The notes: generated by a model not told the origin, from the sequence alone. 64,000 nucleotides of DNA from Nonomuraea thailandensis (GCF_024172165.1 NZ_JAMZEB010000002.1:9646501-9710500); one strand, 5' to 3'. Positions 51,589 to 64,000 are shown, counted from the first letter of the stretch. A program made the numbers and translations.

Positions 51589-54500
51589 GTGAGACGGCTG
51601 TTACGCTGCCTAGTTTCCGCTGCCCTGATCCTGACCGGCCTCGTCGCGCTGGCGCCCCAGGCGGTCGCCCTGCCCCAGCGCTTCCAGAAGCAGACCGTCT
51701 TCAGCGGGCTGACCAGCCCGACGAACGTGGAGTTCGCCGCCGACGGGCGCGTGTTCGTGGCCGAGAAGGGCGGCTACATCAAGGTCTTCGACTCGCTCAC
51801 GGACACCACGCCCACCGTGTACGCCGACCTGCGCACCCGGGTGCACGACTTCTGGGACCGCGGCCTGCTGGGCCTGGCCCTGCACCCCGGCTTCCCCGCC
51901 GACCCGCGGGTCTACGTGCTCTACTCCTACGACGCCGAGCCCGGCGGCGCCGCTCCCCGCTGGGGCCAGGCCAACGACGACTTCGACGAGTGCCCCTCAC
52001 CTCCCGGGCCCACCGCGGACGGCTGCCGCATCACCGGCCGCCTGTCCGTCATCTCCCCCACGGGCGCCGAGACCCCGCTGATCACCGACTGGTGCCAGCA
52101 GTATCCGAGCCACTCGGTCGGCGACCTGCAGTTCGGCCGCGACGGCGCGCTCTACGCCTCGGCCGGTGACGGCGCCAGCTTCCAGTTCCCCGACTACGGC
52201 CAGGACAACCTGCCCGGCTCGGACGTGGTGCCGGACAACCCCTGCGGCGACCCGCCGAACGCTGTGGGCACCGCGCTCACCCCGCCCGCGGCCCAGGGCG
52301 GGGCGCTGCGGGCCCAGGACGTGCGGACGAACGGCGACCCGGCCGGCCTGGACGGCTCCATCATCCGGATAAATCCGGATACGGGGGCTGCTGCCTCCGG
52401 CAACCCGAACGCGGGCAACTCTGACCCCAACGTCGCCAGGATCGTCGCCCACGGCATGCGCAACCCGTTCCGCATCACCCACCGCCCCGGCACGGACGAG
52501 ATCTGGTCCGGCGAGGTCGGCTGGGGCACCTACGAGGAGATCAACCGGATCACCGACCCGACCGGCGGCGTGGCGAACTTCGGCTGGCCCTGCTACGAGG
52601 GCGCGTCCAGGGAGGACGGCTACGACGCGCTCAACCTCACCCTCTGCGAGAACCTCTACTCGGCCGGCGCCTCGGCGCACGCCCAGCCGTTCTACGCGTG
52701 GAACCACGGCCAGCGCCTCTACCCCGGCGACACCTGCGCGCCCGGCGGCCAGTCCTCCTCCAGCGGCGTCGCCTTCTACGAGGGCGGCACGTACCCAGAG
52801 GCGTACGACGGCGCCCTGTTCTTCTCCGACTACAGCCGCAAGTGCGTCTGGGCGATGACCAAGGGCGCGAACGGCCTGCCCGACCCGGCGACGGTGACCA
52901 CGTTCGACACCGGCATCGGCACCGTCGAGCTGGAGACCGGCCCGAACGGCGACCTGTTCGCGGTCGACTACGACAACGGCACGATCGTCCGCTACCTCTA
53001 CGACAACGCGCCGCCCACGGCCGTCATCAGCGCCGCGCCCACGTCGGGCGCCGCCCCGCTGACGGTGAACTTCTCCGGCGCCGGCTCGACGGACGCCGAC
53101 GGCGACCCCGTCACCTACGCCTGGGACCTCGACGGCGACGGGGAGCTCGACGACTCCACCTCGGCCACGCCGTCGCGCACGTACACGCAGACCGGCTCGT
53201 ACGTGGTCGCGCTGCGCGTCAGGGACGACAAGGGCGGCCAGGGAGACGCCACGGTCACCATCAACGTGGGCAACACCGCGCCCACGGCGTCGATCACCAC
53301 GCCGTCGTCCGCCATCACGTGGGCGGTCGGCGACACCATCGGCTTCTCGGGCACCGGCGCGGACCCGGAGGAGGGCTCGATCCCCGGCTCCCGCATGACC
53401 TGGACCCTGATCATGCACCACTGCCCCGGCGCCTGCCACGAGCACGAGATCACCAGGTACACCGGCGCGTCCGGCTCCTTCCAGGCCCCCGACCACGAGT
53501 ACCCGTCGCACCTGGAGCTGCGCCTCACCGTGACGGACCAGCACGGCCTGACCGACACCAAGAGCGTGCTGCTGCAGCCGAAGACCGTGAACCTCACCTT
53601 CCGGACCGACCCGCCGGGCCTCCAGCTCGGCTTCAACCAGGAGCAGACGGTGGCGCCGTTCACCCGGACGGTGATCGTGGGCTCCAGCAACTCGATCACG
53701 GCGCCGTCGCCGCAGGGTGAGCACGCCTTCGACTCCTGGTCGGACGGCGGCGCGGCGACCCACAACCTGGTGGCGCCGGCCACGGCGACGACGTACACGG
53801 CCGCGTACGAGGCCGTGCAGACGCCCCCGGGCCTGGTGGCGGCCTACGGGATGAACGAGAACGCGGGCTCCACGCTCACCGACTCCGCGGGCGCCAACAC
53901 CGGCACCCTCACCAACACCACCTGGACCGCCACCGGCAAGTACGGCCCCGCCCTGTCCTTCAACGGCACCTCCAGCTGGGTCACCGTCAACGACGCCCCC
54001 AACCTCCGCCTCACCACCGGCATGACCCTAGAAGCCTGGGTCAACCCCACCACCGTCAACAGCTGGCGCACCGTCATCATGAAGCAGTACACCGGCGACC
54101 TCGCCTACGTCCTGTCCGCCGGAAGCGACAGCAACCGCCCCCACACCGTCATCCACACCACCGGCGAAGTCGGCACCGGCGGCACCGCCTCACTCCCCCT
54201 CAACACCTGGACCCACCTCGCCGCCACCTACGACGGCACCACCCTGCGCCTCTACGTCAACGGAGCACTCACCAGCGAACGAGCCGCAGGCGGCCCCATC
54301 CGCACCGACAACGGCGTCCTGCGCATCGGCGGCAACAGCCTCTGGGGCGAACACTTCAACGGCCTCATCGACGAAGTCCGCATCTACAACCGCGCACTCA
54401 ACGCCGTCCAGATCCAGACCGACATGAACACCCCGATCGGCGCGGCGCCGGAGCCCGACACCCAGGCGCCCACCGCCCCCGGCTCCCCCGCCGCCACGGG

Positions 54501-55377
54501 CGGCCCCGGCAGCGCCCATCTCACCTGGACCGCGGCCACGGACAACGTGGGCGTCGAGGGATACACGGTGCACCGGTCCACGACGCCCGGCTTCACGCCG
54601 TCGGGCGCGAACCAGGTGGGCTCGGCGCAGACCACCTCGTTCACCGACGCGGGCATGGCGGCCGGGATGTACCACTACCGGATCCGCGCGTTCGACGCGG
54701 CCAGCAACGTGAGCCCGTCCTCGGCCGAGGTCTCGGCCACCGTCACCACGCCTCCGGCGAACCCGGGCCTGGTGGCGGCCTACGGGATGAACGAGAACGC
54801 GGGCTCCACGCTCACCGACTCCGCGGGCGCCAACACCGGCACCCTCACCAACACCACCTGGACCGCCACCGGCAAGTACGGCCCCGCCCTGTCCTTCAAC
54901 GGCACCTCCAGCTGGGTCACCGTCAACGACGCCCCCAACCTCCGCCTCACCACCGGCATGACCCTAGAAGCCTGGGTCAACCCCACCACCGTCAACAGCT
55001 GGCGCACCGTCATCATGAAGCAGTACACCGGCGACCTCGCCTACGTCCTGTCCGCCGGAAGCGACAGCAACCGCCCCCACACCGTCATCCACACCACCGG
55101 CGAAGTCGGCACCGGCGGCACCGCCTCACTCCCCCTCAACACCTGGACCCACCTCGCCGCCACCTACGACGGCACCACCCTGCGCCTCTACGTCAACGGA
55201 GCACTCACCAGCGAACGAGCCGCAGGCGGCCCCATCCGCACCGACAACGGCGTCCTGCGCATCGGCGGCAACAGCCTCTGGGGCGAACACTTCAACGGCC
55301 TCATCGACGAAGTCCGCATCTACAACCGCGCACTCAGCACCACCGAGATCCAGACCGACATGAGCACCCCGCTCTGA
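51589..55377 (+). CDS. Secreted glucose/sorbosone dehydrogenase-like protein with PKD, FN3 and two LamG domains
   Basis: 1,262 residues from GTG 51589 (GGGGGGA five bases upstream; ATG 51577 is in frame). A Sec signal peptide leads the protein. Residues ~35-465 are a GSDH-type beta-propeller (HSVGDLQFGRDGALYASAGDG, HGMRNPFRIT, NFGWPCYEG) that may use PQQ to oxidise sugars. Then come a PKD domain (~470-560), an Ig/PKD-like domain, a short bacterial repeat, LamG 1 (~746-937), FN3 (~955-1050) and LamG 2 (~1058-1250). The LamG copies are identical. The non-catalytic domains probably bind polysaccharide. No anchor is seen, so it is released. Confidence 0.88.
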   Translation: MRRLLRCLVSAALILTGLVALAPQAVALPQRFQKQTVFSGLTSPTNVEFAADGRVFVAEKGGYIKVFDSLTDTTPTVYADLRTRVHDFWDRGLLGLALHPGFPADPRVYVLYSYDAEPGGAAPRWGQANDDFDECPSPPGPTADGCRITGRLSVISPTGAETPLITDWCQQYPSHSVGDLQFGRDGALYASAGDGASFQFPDYGQDNLPGSDVVPDNPCGDPPNAVGTALTPPAAQGGALRAQDVRTNGDPAGLDGSIIRINPDTGAAASGNPNAGNSDPNVARIVAHGMRNPFRITHRPGTDEIWSGEVGWGTYEEINRITDPTGGVANFGWPCYEGASREDGYDALNLTLCENLYSAGASAHAQPFYAWNHGQRLYPGDTCAPGGQSSSSGVAFYEGGTYPEAYDGALFFSDYSRKCVWAMTKGANGLPDPATVTTFDTGIGTVELETGPNGDLFAVDYDNGTIVRYLYDNAPPTAVISAAPTSGAAPLTVNFSGAGSTDADGDPVTYAWDLDGDGELDDSTSATPSRTYTQTGSYVVALRVRDDKGGQGDATVTINVGNTAPTASITTPSSAITWAVGDTIGFSGTGADPEEGSIPGSRMTWTLIMHHCPGACHEHEITRYTGASGSFQAPDHEYPSHLELRLTVTDQHGLTDTKSVLLQPKTVNLTFRTDPPGLQLGFNQEQTVAPFTRTVIVGSSNSITAPSPQGEHAFDSWSDGGAATHNLVAPATATTYTAAYEAVQTPPGLVAAYGMNENAGSTLTDSAGANTGTLTNTTWTATGKYGPALSFNGTSSWVTVNDAPNLRLTTGMTLEAWVNPTTVNSWRTVIMKQYTGDLAYVLSAGSDSNRPHTVIHTTGEVGTGGTASLPLNTWTHLAATYDGTTLRLYVNGALTSERAAGGPIRTDNGVLRIGGNSLWGEHFNGLIDEVRIYNRALNAVQIQTDMNTPIGAAPEPDTQAPTAPGSPAATGGPGSAHLTWTAATDNVGVEGYTVHRSTTPGFTPSGANQVGSAQTTSFTDAGMAAGMYHYRIRAFDAASNVSPSSAEVSATVTTPPANPGLVAAYGMNENAGSTLTDSAGANTGTLTNTTWTATGKYGPALSFNGTSSWVTVNDAPNLRLTTGMTLEAWVNPTTVNSWRTVIMKQYTGDLAYVLSAGSDSNRPHTVIHTTGEVGTGGTASLPLNTWTHLAATYDGTTLRLYVNGALTSERAAGGPIRTDNGVLRIGGNSLWGEHFNGLIDEVRIYNRALSTTEIQTDMSTPL
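53826..54400 (+). repeat. 575-bp direct repeat, copy 1 (LamG module)
   Basis: Identical by eye to the segment at 54,762-55,336, offset 936 bp. The unit covers almost the whole LamG domain, from the GLVAAYGMNENAGSTL start to the NRAL end. It diverges just after the shared CGCGCACTCA. No inverted ends or target duplication are present, so it is an intragenic duplication, not a mobile element. Confidence 0.9.
54762..55336 (+). repeat. 575-bp direct repeat, copy 2 (LamG module)
   Basis: Second copy of the LamG unit. Silent positions match copy 1 throughout, including the rare CTA codon in TLEAWVN. This implies very recent duplication or ongoing gene conversion. The two copies are separated by the FN3-coding segment. 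Confidence 0.9.
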
Positions 55378-55392
55378 GAGCCATCCCCGATA

Positions 55393-55437
55393 GCGGACCC
55401 CCGGCGACGCGCCCACCGTTCCGGGGGTCCGCCCTTT
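55393..55437 (+). terminator. Intrinsic terminator after the LamG protein gene
   Basis: A perfect 12-bp stem (GCGGACCCCCGG pairing with CCGGGGGTCCGC) with a 16-base loop is followed by CCTTTT. It begins 16 bp after the stop codon. The best terminator in the window. Confidence 0.8.
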
Positions 55438-55604
55438 TCGCCGGCGCACCGAGCCGCTCGGGGGACGGCCGCGTCCCCGCCTGCGGGCCGGTGAAGCGGG
55501 CCGCGATCGGGAGGAACCCCTGACCGCTCGGGTCCGTTACGCGTGTTGTGCAGTGTCACGCCCGTTCTTGCCCTTTCGGCGGGAATGCTTTCGCGCTCAT
55601 CGAG

Positions 55605-55625
55605 GTTGAGTCGAGTAGGCTCAAG
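55605..55625. promoter_or_regulatory. HAIR operator 1 (HspR-binding site)
   Basis: GTTGAGT-N7-GCTCAAG, one mismatch from the HspR inverted repeat consensus CTTGAGT-N7-ACTCAAG in the right arm and one in the left. It lies just upstream of the -35 hexamer of the dnaK promoter. HspR is encoded in the same operon, giving autoregulation. Confidence 0.75.
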
Positions 55626-55629
55626 TCGT

Positions 55630-55658
55630 TTGACAAAGACGACACGCATCCATAGGTT
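55630..55658 (+). promoter_or_regulatory. dnaK operon promoter
   Basis: TTGACA at 55,630-55,635 and TAGGTT at 55,653-55,658 are separated by exactly 17 bases, a good match to a housekeeping-type sigma promoter. It lies between two HAIR operators, the second covering the -10 end. Repressor binding there would block transcription until heat shock. Confidence 0.75.
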
Positions 55659-55676
55659 GAGTCCAACCGACTCAAC
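55656..55676. promoter_or_regulatory. HAIR operator 2 (HspR-binding site)
   Basis: GTTGAGT-N7-ACTCAAC, perfectly symmetrical and matching the inner TTGAGT/ACTCAA core of the HAIR consensus. It overlaps the end of the -10 hexamer and the likely start point of the dnaK transcript, 22 bp before the dnaK ATG. Confidence 0.85.
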
Positions 55677-55697
55677 TTTGACTACAAGGACGTACTC

Positions 55698-57571
<1,874 letters not shown>

Positions 57572-57572
<1 letters not shown>

Positions 57573-58165
57573 TGCCGCCGCGCGACAACGGGCACGAGGA
57601 GCCGGTGATCCGCGACAACCGCAAGATCGACCCGGAGACGGGTCAGGTCAGGGACTCCGCCGACCAGGCGGCCGAGCAGGCGCCCGAGGCGCAGGCCGGC
57701 TACGGCAACGGCGAGCTGGAGGCCCAGCTCGCCGAGCGGACCGCGGACCTGCAGCGCCTCCAGGCCGAGTACGTCAACTACCGCCGGCGGGTCGAGCGCG
57801 ACCGCGCCGCGGTACGCGAGCAGGCCGTCGCCGGAGCGCTGACGGAGCTCCTGCCCGTGCTCGACGACATCGGCAGGGCCCGCGACCACGGTGAGCTGAC
57901 GGGCGGCTTCGCGAAGGTGGCGGAGTCGCTGGAGTCGGCACTCACCAAGCTCGGCCTCAGCGCCTTCGGGCAGAAGGGCGAGCCGTTCGACCCGACCGTC
58001 CACGAGGCGCTGATGCACAGCTATTCGCCGGACGTGAGCGAGCCGACGGCCGTCGAAGTGTTGCAGCCTGGATACCGGATGGGTGACAGGGTGCTGCGCC
58101 CGGCGCGGGTGGCCGTCGCCGAGCCCGAGGACGCCCCTGCCGCGTCCGATGACGACGAAAACTAA
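57572..58165 (+). CDS. grpE: Nucleotide exchange factor GrpE
   Basis: Speeds ADP release from DnaK. 197 residues from ATG 57572, sharing one base with the dnaK stop (TGATG), with AAGGA six bases upstream. The N-terminal ~50 residues are acidic and disordered. A coiled coil (ELEAQLAERTADLQRLQAEYVNYRRRVERDR) follows, then the beta domain ending HEALMHSYSPDV...VLQPGYRMGDRVLRPARVAV, the GrpE signature. Confidence 0.96.
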
Positions 58166-58188
58166 GGCATTAGGACGAAGGGCCGTAG

Positions 58189-59373
58189 ATGAGCACCAAG
58201 GACTACCTGGAAAAGGACTACTACGCCGTCCTTGGTGTGCCCAAGACCGCCACCGCCGAGGAGATCAAGAAGGCCTACCGGAAGCTGGCCAGGCAGTACC
58301 ACCCCGACACCAACCAGGGCGACGCCACCAAGGAGACCAAGTTCAAGGAGGTCTCCGAGGCGTACGACGTCCTGTCCGACAGCAAGCGCCGCAAGGAGTA
58401 CGACGAGGCGCGCACGCTGTTCGGGTCCGGGGTGGGCGGCCAGCGTCCGGGCGGTGGCGGTTTCCCGTTCGACTTCGGTGACCTGTTCGGCGGCACCAGC
58501 CAGCAGACCGGGCAGAGCGGCAGCGCGGGTGAGCGGCTCGGCGACCTGTTCGGCGGGCTGTTCAACCGCGGCGGCGGCGCCGGCCGTACGACCGGCGCGA
58601 CGACCCGCCCGCGGCGTGGCCAGGACGTCGAGTCCGAGGTGACGCTCACGTTCACCGAAGCCGTCGAGGGCACCACCGTGTCACTCAGGCTGACCAGCTC
58701 CGCCGCCTGCACCGCGTGCAGCGGCACCGGCGCCAAGGCGGGCACGACCCCCAGGGTCTGCCCCACCTGCGAGGGCACCGGCGCGGCCAGCCGCAACCTC
58801 GGCAACTTCGCCTTCTCCGAGCCCTGCCGCGACTGCAAGGGCCGCGGGCTGATCGTGGACGACCCCTGCCCCGTGTGCGAGGGCAGCGGCCGTGCCAAGA
58901 GCACCCGCACCATCCAGGCGCGCATTCCCGCGGGGGTGGCCGACGGCCAGCGGGTCAAGCTCAAGGGCAAGGGGGCGCCGGGCGAGAACGGCGGCCCGGC
59001 GGGCGACCTCTACATCCAGACGAACGTCAAGCCGCACGCCGTGTTCGGCAGGGCTGGTGACAACCTCACGATCACGGTTCCCGTGACGTTCACGGAGGCC
59101 GCGCTGGGGGCCGAGATCAAGGTACCGATCCTCAAGGGCATGCCGGTCACGCTGCGCATTCCCGCGGGCACCCCCAACGGGCGCACGTTCCGCGTGCGCG
59201 GCAGGGGAGTCGCCAGGAAGGACGGCACCAAGGGCGACCTGCTCGCCAGCGTCGAGGTGGTCGTGCCGAAGACGCTCGACGACAAGTCGCGTGAGCTGCT
59301 CAACGAGTTCAACACCGCGCACACGAGCGAGGACCCGCGCGCAGAGCTCATACAGCGAGCCAGAAGCGAGTAG
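58189..59373 (+). CDS. dnaJ: Chaperone DnaJ (Hsp40)
   Basis: Co-chaperone that delivers substrates to DnaK and stimulates its ATPase. 394 residues: J-domain with HPD (ARQYHPDTNQGD) at ~45, a Gly/Phe-rich region (~75-140), and four zinc-finger repeats (CTACSGTG, CPTCEGTG, CRDCKGRG, CPVCEGSG). The C-terminal substrate-binding domain follows. Type I DnaJ with all cysteines in place. Lies 23 bp after grpE. Confidence 0.97.
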   Translation: MSTKDYLEKDYYAVLGVPKTATAEEIKKAYRKLARQYHPDTNQGDATKETKFKEVSEAYDVLSDSKRRKEYDEARTLFGSGVGGQRPGGGGFPFDFGDLFGGTSQQTGQSGSAGERLGDLFGGLFNRGGGAGRTTGATTRPRRGQDVESEVTLTFTEAVEGTTVSLRLTSSAACTACSGTGAKAGTTPRVCPTCEGTGAASRNLGNFAFSEPCRDCKGRGLIVDDPCPVCEGSGRAKSTRTIQARIPAGVADGQRVKLKGKGAPGENGGPAGDLYIQTNVKPHAVFGRAGDNLTITVPVTFTEAALGAEIKVPILKGMPVTLRIPAGTPNGRTFRVRGRGVARKDGTKGDLLASVEVVVPKTLDDKSRELLNEFNTAHTSEDPRAELIQRARSE

Positions 59374-59376
59374 CCG

Positions 59377-59727
59377 ATGGACGCCAACTACTTCGACCTG
59401 TCAGACGACACCCCTGTCTATGTGATCTCGGTGGCCGCGCAGCTCTCCGGGCTCCACCCGCAGACGCTGCGCCAGTACGACCGGCTCGGCCTGGTCAGTC
59501 CTGGCCGCACGGCGGGGCGCGGCCGCCTCTACTCCACGAGAGACATCATCCAGCTCCGCGAGGTGCAGCGGCTCTCCCAGGAAGAGGGCATCAACCTCGC
59601 GGGGATCAAGCGGATTCTCGAGCTCGAGAACGAAGCCCTGCGGCTGCGCGAGGAGGTTCACCGCCTGCGCGCCGAGATGCGGATGGTCAGAGCCCTGATC
59701 CGCTACGAGCTGCCACCGGGGGCCTAG
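59377..59727 (+). CDS. hspR: Heat-shock repressor HspR (MerR family)
   Basis: 116 residues. The MerR winged helix reads VYVISVAAQLSGLHPQTLRQYDRLGLVSPGRTAGRGRLYS, followed by a coiled coil (LELENEALRLREEVHRLRAEM). HspR represses dnaK and clpB through HAIR sites and needs DnaK as co-repressor. Two HAIR sites lie before dnaK, and the gene is three bases after dnaJ, so the operon is autoregulated. Confidence 0.96.
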   Translation: MDANYFDLSDDTPVYVISVAAQLSGLHPQTLRQYDRLGLVSPGRTAGRGRLYSTRDIIQLREVQRLSQEEGINLAGIKRILELENEALRLREEVHRLRAEMRMVRALIRYELPPGA

Positions 59728-59733
59728 AAGGAC

Positions 59734-62307
<2,574 letters not shown>

Positions 62308-62320
62308 CCAGCTGTTCCGC

Positions 62321-62351
62321 GAGCCCGGGGGTCCAGGCGATCCCCGGGCTC
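62321..62351 (+). terminator. Hairpin after clpB
   Basis: GAGCCCGGGG pairs with CCCCGGGCTC, a perfect 10-bp stem with an 11-base loop, starting 14 bp after the clpB stop. It is the probable end of the heat-shock operon. Confidence 0.65.
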
Positions 62352-62354
62352 CGG

Positions 62355-62368
62355 CGTGTCATGACACG
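62355..62368. promoter_or_regulatory. 14-bp palindrome between clpB and the secreted-protein gene
   Basis: CGTGTCATGACACG is perfectly symmetrical. It lies just after the clpB hairpin and 125 bp before the next gene. It may be an operator for that gene; no known regulator is assigned. Confidence 0.4.
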
Positions 62369-62492
62369 GTCATCGGGCCACCCGCTCGGTAAGGTTCGCC
62401 CCACTCTTCGGACAAGCCGCGCTCCCCCGACCCGGCGGGTGACTACGTTCAGCGTTCGTCAGATCACCGACATCGACTCAGGGGGACGTGCG

Positions 62493-63191
62493 GTGTCATT
62501 CCAGAAGTTCCGGAGCATGATCGCGGTGGCCGCTCTGACCGCCGGCGTGAGCTGGCTGTCCACCGGCGCCGCGACGGCCGGCAACTGCGCCGAGACCGCG
62601 CTGCTGTCGCCCAGCTCAGCCATCTCGACCTGCGACAGCCCGACCTCGCTGCGCATCGAGCAGAGCGGCACCGCGAGCAGCCGCATGATCACCGACGAGA
62701 GCACCAGGGTGGCCATGGCGGCAGGCGAGATGGCCAGGCACGTCGGCTTCACCGGCGTGGCGACGGGCAAGGAGGTGCTGAACATGGCGGACGTGAGCGG
62801 CGCGGGGGCCACCTGGGGCCTGGCCTCGCTGTTCTCGGCCTCGCCCGCGCTCTTCCCCATGATGCCGGGCCCGGCCGGGGTGTCCGACCTGGCGACCATG
62901 GCGGACCTGCCGCCGCTCCCGGCGCTGCCCGAGGTGCCCGGGACGCCGCTGGACACCAGGCTGCCGCACGCGATGACCGTGGGCCAGGGCCCCTACCACA
63001 ACCGTGTCGTCGGCACCGGGGTCGATTCGCCGCTGGGCCTGCAGCAGCCGGTCAGCGAGGTCAGCGCGGAGCTCATCGGCCAGGTGCTGCCGAAGGCGGT
63101 GGACAGCCTCAGCGGCGTCTCGATCCTGCCTGGCGGCGGGACCGGGGCGGCCGGACTCACCGATGCCGTGGGCGGTCTCGGGCTGAACTGA
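62493..63191 (+). CDS. Hypothetical secreted protein
   Basis: 232 residues from GTG 62493, with GGGGGA upstream. A clear Sec signal peptide (FRSMIAVAALTAGVSWLSTGAATAG) is followed by a mature region rich in Ala, Gly, Pro and Met. It includes segments such as CAETALLSPSSAISTC and a Pro-rich LPPLPALPEVPGTPL. The C-terminus is hydrophobic and glycine-rich. No family recognised. Secretion to the cell surface is likely from the signal peptide alone. Confidence 0.7.
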   Translation: MSFQKFRSMIAVAALTAGVSWLSTGAATAGNCAETALLSPSSAISTCDSPTSLRIEQSGTASSRMITDESTRVAMAAGEMARHVGFTGVATGKEVLNMADVSGAGATWGLASLFSASPALFPMMPGPAGVSDLATMADLPPLPALPEVPGTPLDTRLPHAMTVGQGPYHNRVVGTGVDSPLGLQQPVSEVSAELIGQVLPKAVDSLSGVSILPGGGTGAAGLTDAVGGLGLN

Positions 63192-63201
63192 GCCACCCTG
63201 T

Positions 63202-63231
63202 CCGGGCGTGGACCGTGCCTGCCACGCCCGG
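63202..63231. terminator. Hairpin after the secreted-protein gene
   Basis: CCGGGCGTGG pairs with CCACGCCCGG, a 10-bp stem with a 10-base loop, 11 bp after the stop codon. It probably terminates the secreted-protein gene. Confidence 0.6.
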
Positions 63232-63250
63232 CTTCCCCTGGCCGAGGGGT

Positions 63251-63285
63251 CGCGGTCCCTCCGAACGGACCATGCGGGGACCGCG
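63251..63285. terminator. Second hairpin in the convergent gap
   Basis: CGCGGTCCC pairs with GGGACCGCG, a 9-bp stem with a 17-base loop. It lies in the 197-bp gap between the secreted-protein gene and the convergent TPR-like gene, and could serve either transcript. Confidence 0.4.
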
Positions 63286-63388
63286 GCCCCTCCGGCGAGA
63301 GGACCCACGACCGCTGGATCGTACGCGGGCATGACTGTACGAGCCCTGCCCCGCCGGACGGGCCGGGCTCAGCGGACGCCCGGCCGCC

Positions 63389-63919
63389 TCAGGAGACGAG
63401 CTCGTCCAGCTCGTCCTCGGGGAGCCCGAGATCGACCCTGATGCGGTAGCGGGTGCGCAGCAGCGCCACCTGCTCCGGATCGTTCTCGTCACACCGCAGG
63501 GCGGCCTGGGTGGCCCAGTCGAGGCCTCCCTGGAGATCGCCATAGGCGACCAGCGTCTCGGCGATCGTGTGAGCCGTCGCCGTGGAGACGTTTCCCTCCG
63601 CGCGTATCGTCTCGATGACCTCCCTCGCCTCGTCCGGCCTGTCGAGCTCGAAAAGCGTGTCGGCGATGCCGGCACGCGGGTCGAACCCCGCCTCGCCACC
63701 GTCCTCGACCGCGCGCTGGAAACACTCCATCGCGCGCGCCGGCTGCCCCGCGGCTCGCCACTCCTCGGCGGCGAGAACCAGGATCGAAGCCCTGGAAACG
63801 TCACCGGAGGAATAGTCGAGCGCGACGTCGTACAGCCGGCTGGCCAGGGAATCGTGGTCGTCGGCCAACAGCGCCTGCTCAAGCAGACGATCAAGGTGCT
63901 CACGGGTCACATGCGCCAC
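63389..63919 (-). CDS. TPR-like helical repeat protein
   Basis: 176 residues with paired helices resembling tetratricopeptide repeats: ASILVLAAEEWRAAGQPARAMECFQRAVEDGG, then IADTLFELDRPDEAREVIETI, then AETLVAYGDLQGGLDWATQAAL. No signal peptide or membrane segment. A protein-interaction role is likely by fold; the partner is unknown. The 81 bp upstream to the window end hold no further gene that I can support. Confidence 0.72.
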   Translation of the reverse strand: MAHVTREHLDRLLEQALLADDHDSLASRLYDVALDYSSGDVSRASILVLAAEEWRAAGQPARAMECFQRAVEDGGEAGFDPRAGIADTLFELDRPDEAREVIETIRAEGNVSTATAHTIAETLVAYGDLQGGLDWATQAALRCDENDPEQVALLRTRYRIRVDLGLPEDELDELVS

Positions 63920-64000
63920 ACCGCGAGACTACCGAGCCACCCGGGCCTTTGCCCGGTCAATCCGCATCGCCGGTCACGTTCGAATTCGGTAACGTCCTGC

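Larger units (their letters stand above)
55378..55697. other. 320-bp region between the LamG gene and dnaK
   Basis: Contains the terminator of the upstream gene (55,393-55,437), then about 165 bp in which I see nothing, then the dnaK promoter with two HAIR operators (55,605-55,676). No gene is supported on either strand. Confidence 0.6.

Noticed and set aside
51997..53763. 588-codon minus-strand frame opposite the GSDH domain
   Set aside because: Val/Arg/Gly-rich antisense shadow without start context.
53826..55336. Large direct repeats as a composite mobile element
   Set aside because: Repeats encode LamG domains in frame, lack terminal inverted repeats and enclose only an FN3 segment of the same protein.
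63940..64000. Possible tRNA T-arm (GTTCGAATTC) near the right edge
   Set aside because: The bases around the loop do not pair into a 5-bp T-stem, and no acceptor or anticodon arm is visible on either strand.

Overview
High-GC actinomycete chromosome, dense and mostly operonic. GTG starts and 4-bp ATGA/GTGA overlaps are common. The content is core rather than mobile: complex I, menaquinone, heme and cytochrome c maturation genes, developmental regulators (BldC, BldN with its anti-sigma partner, Rex) and a DnaK/HspR/ClpB heat-shock operon. Together with secreted multidomain LamG/PKD proteins this fits a filamentous actinobacterium, perhaps Streptosporangiaceae (Nonomuraea-like); that placement is inference. 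From memory, the order proC / small HTH / bS22 / epimerase / acyltransferase ... glutaredoxin / hemA-hemC-hemD-hemB ... hemL / mutase / resA / ccdA / resB / ccsB ... menG / menJ also matches the mycobacterial Rv0500-Rv0561 neighbourhood. I found no tRNA, rRNA, CRISPR array, insertion sequence or prophage.

Layout. 1-10,846 (minus): nuoA to nuoL, a tightly overlapping complex I operon cut by the window edge inside nuoL. 10,911-13,316 (minus): menJ and menG, with a Rex operator before menJ. 13,424-17,430: a secreted beta-propeller protein, a DUF4229 membrane protein, BldC, an unusual lethal-factor-like zincin paired with a small acidic protein, and a small membrane protein. 17,437-22,005 (minus): ccsB, resB, ccdA, a ResA-like lipoprotein and a histidine phosphatase. 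22,063-23,167: a LysR regulator divergent from a 36-codon basic micro-ORF. 23,244-30,755 (minus): rex-hemA-hemC-cobA/hemD-hemB, a PrimPol-like protein and hemL. 30,871-34,967: glutaredoxin, a 7-TM/ABM fusion, BldN-type sigma factor, its likely anti-sigma partner and a HAD phosphatase. 34,975-39,946 (minus): LCP protein plus ECF sigma factor, SDR, acyltransferase, epimerase, ribosomal protein bS22 and a small HTH protein. 40,259-42,250: phosphatase and AcuC. 42,369-45,854: two-component system plus ABC-2 transporter. 45,873-49,127 (minus): MacAB-like ABC cluster. 49,196-50,952: proC and proline dehydrogenase. 50,991-55,377: a lipoprotein and a 1,262-residue secreted sugar-dehydrogenase-like protein with two identical LamG modules. 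55,698-62,307: dnaK-grpE-dnaJ-hspR-clpB behind two HAIR operators. 62,493-63,919: a secreted protein and a TPR-like protein.

How they fit together. The first half is a respiratory island: complex I makes reduced menaquinone, MenG and MenJ finish that quinone, the hem genes make heme, and the Res/Ccs system attaches heme to cytochromes c. The NADH-sensing repressor Rex is encoded here, and two sequences matching its operator sit before menJ-nuo and between rex and the glutaredoxin gene, so one NADH/NAD+ sensor probably ties the island together. The least understood items are the zincin/small-protein pair, the LysR/micro-ORF pair, the LCP protein with an anti-sigma-like N-terminus, and an 18-bp palindrome between a response regulator gene and its ABC transporter.
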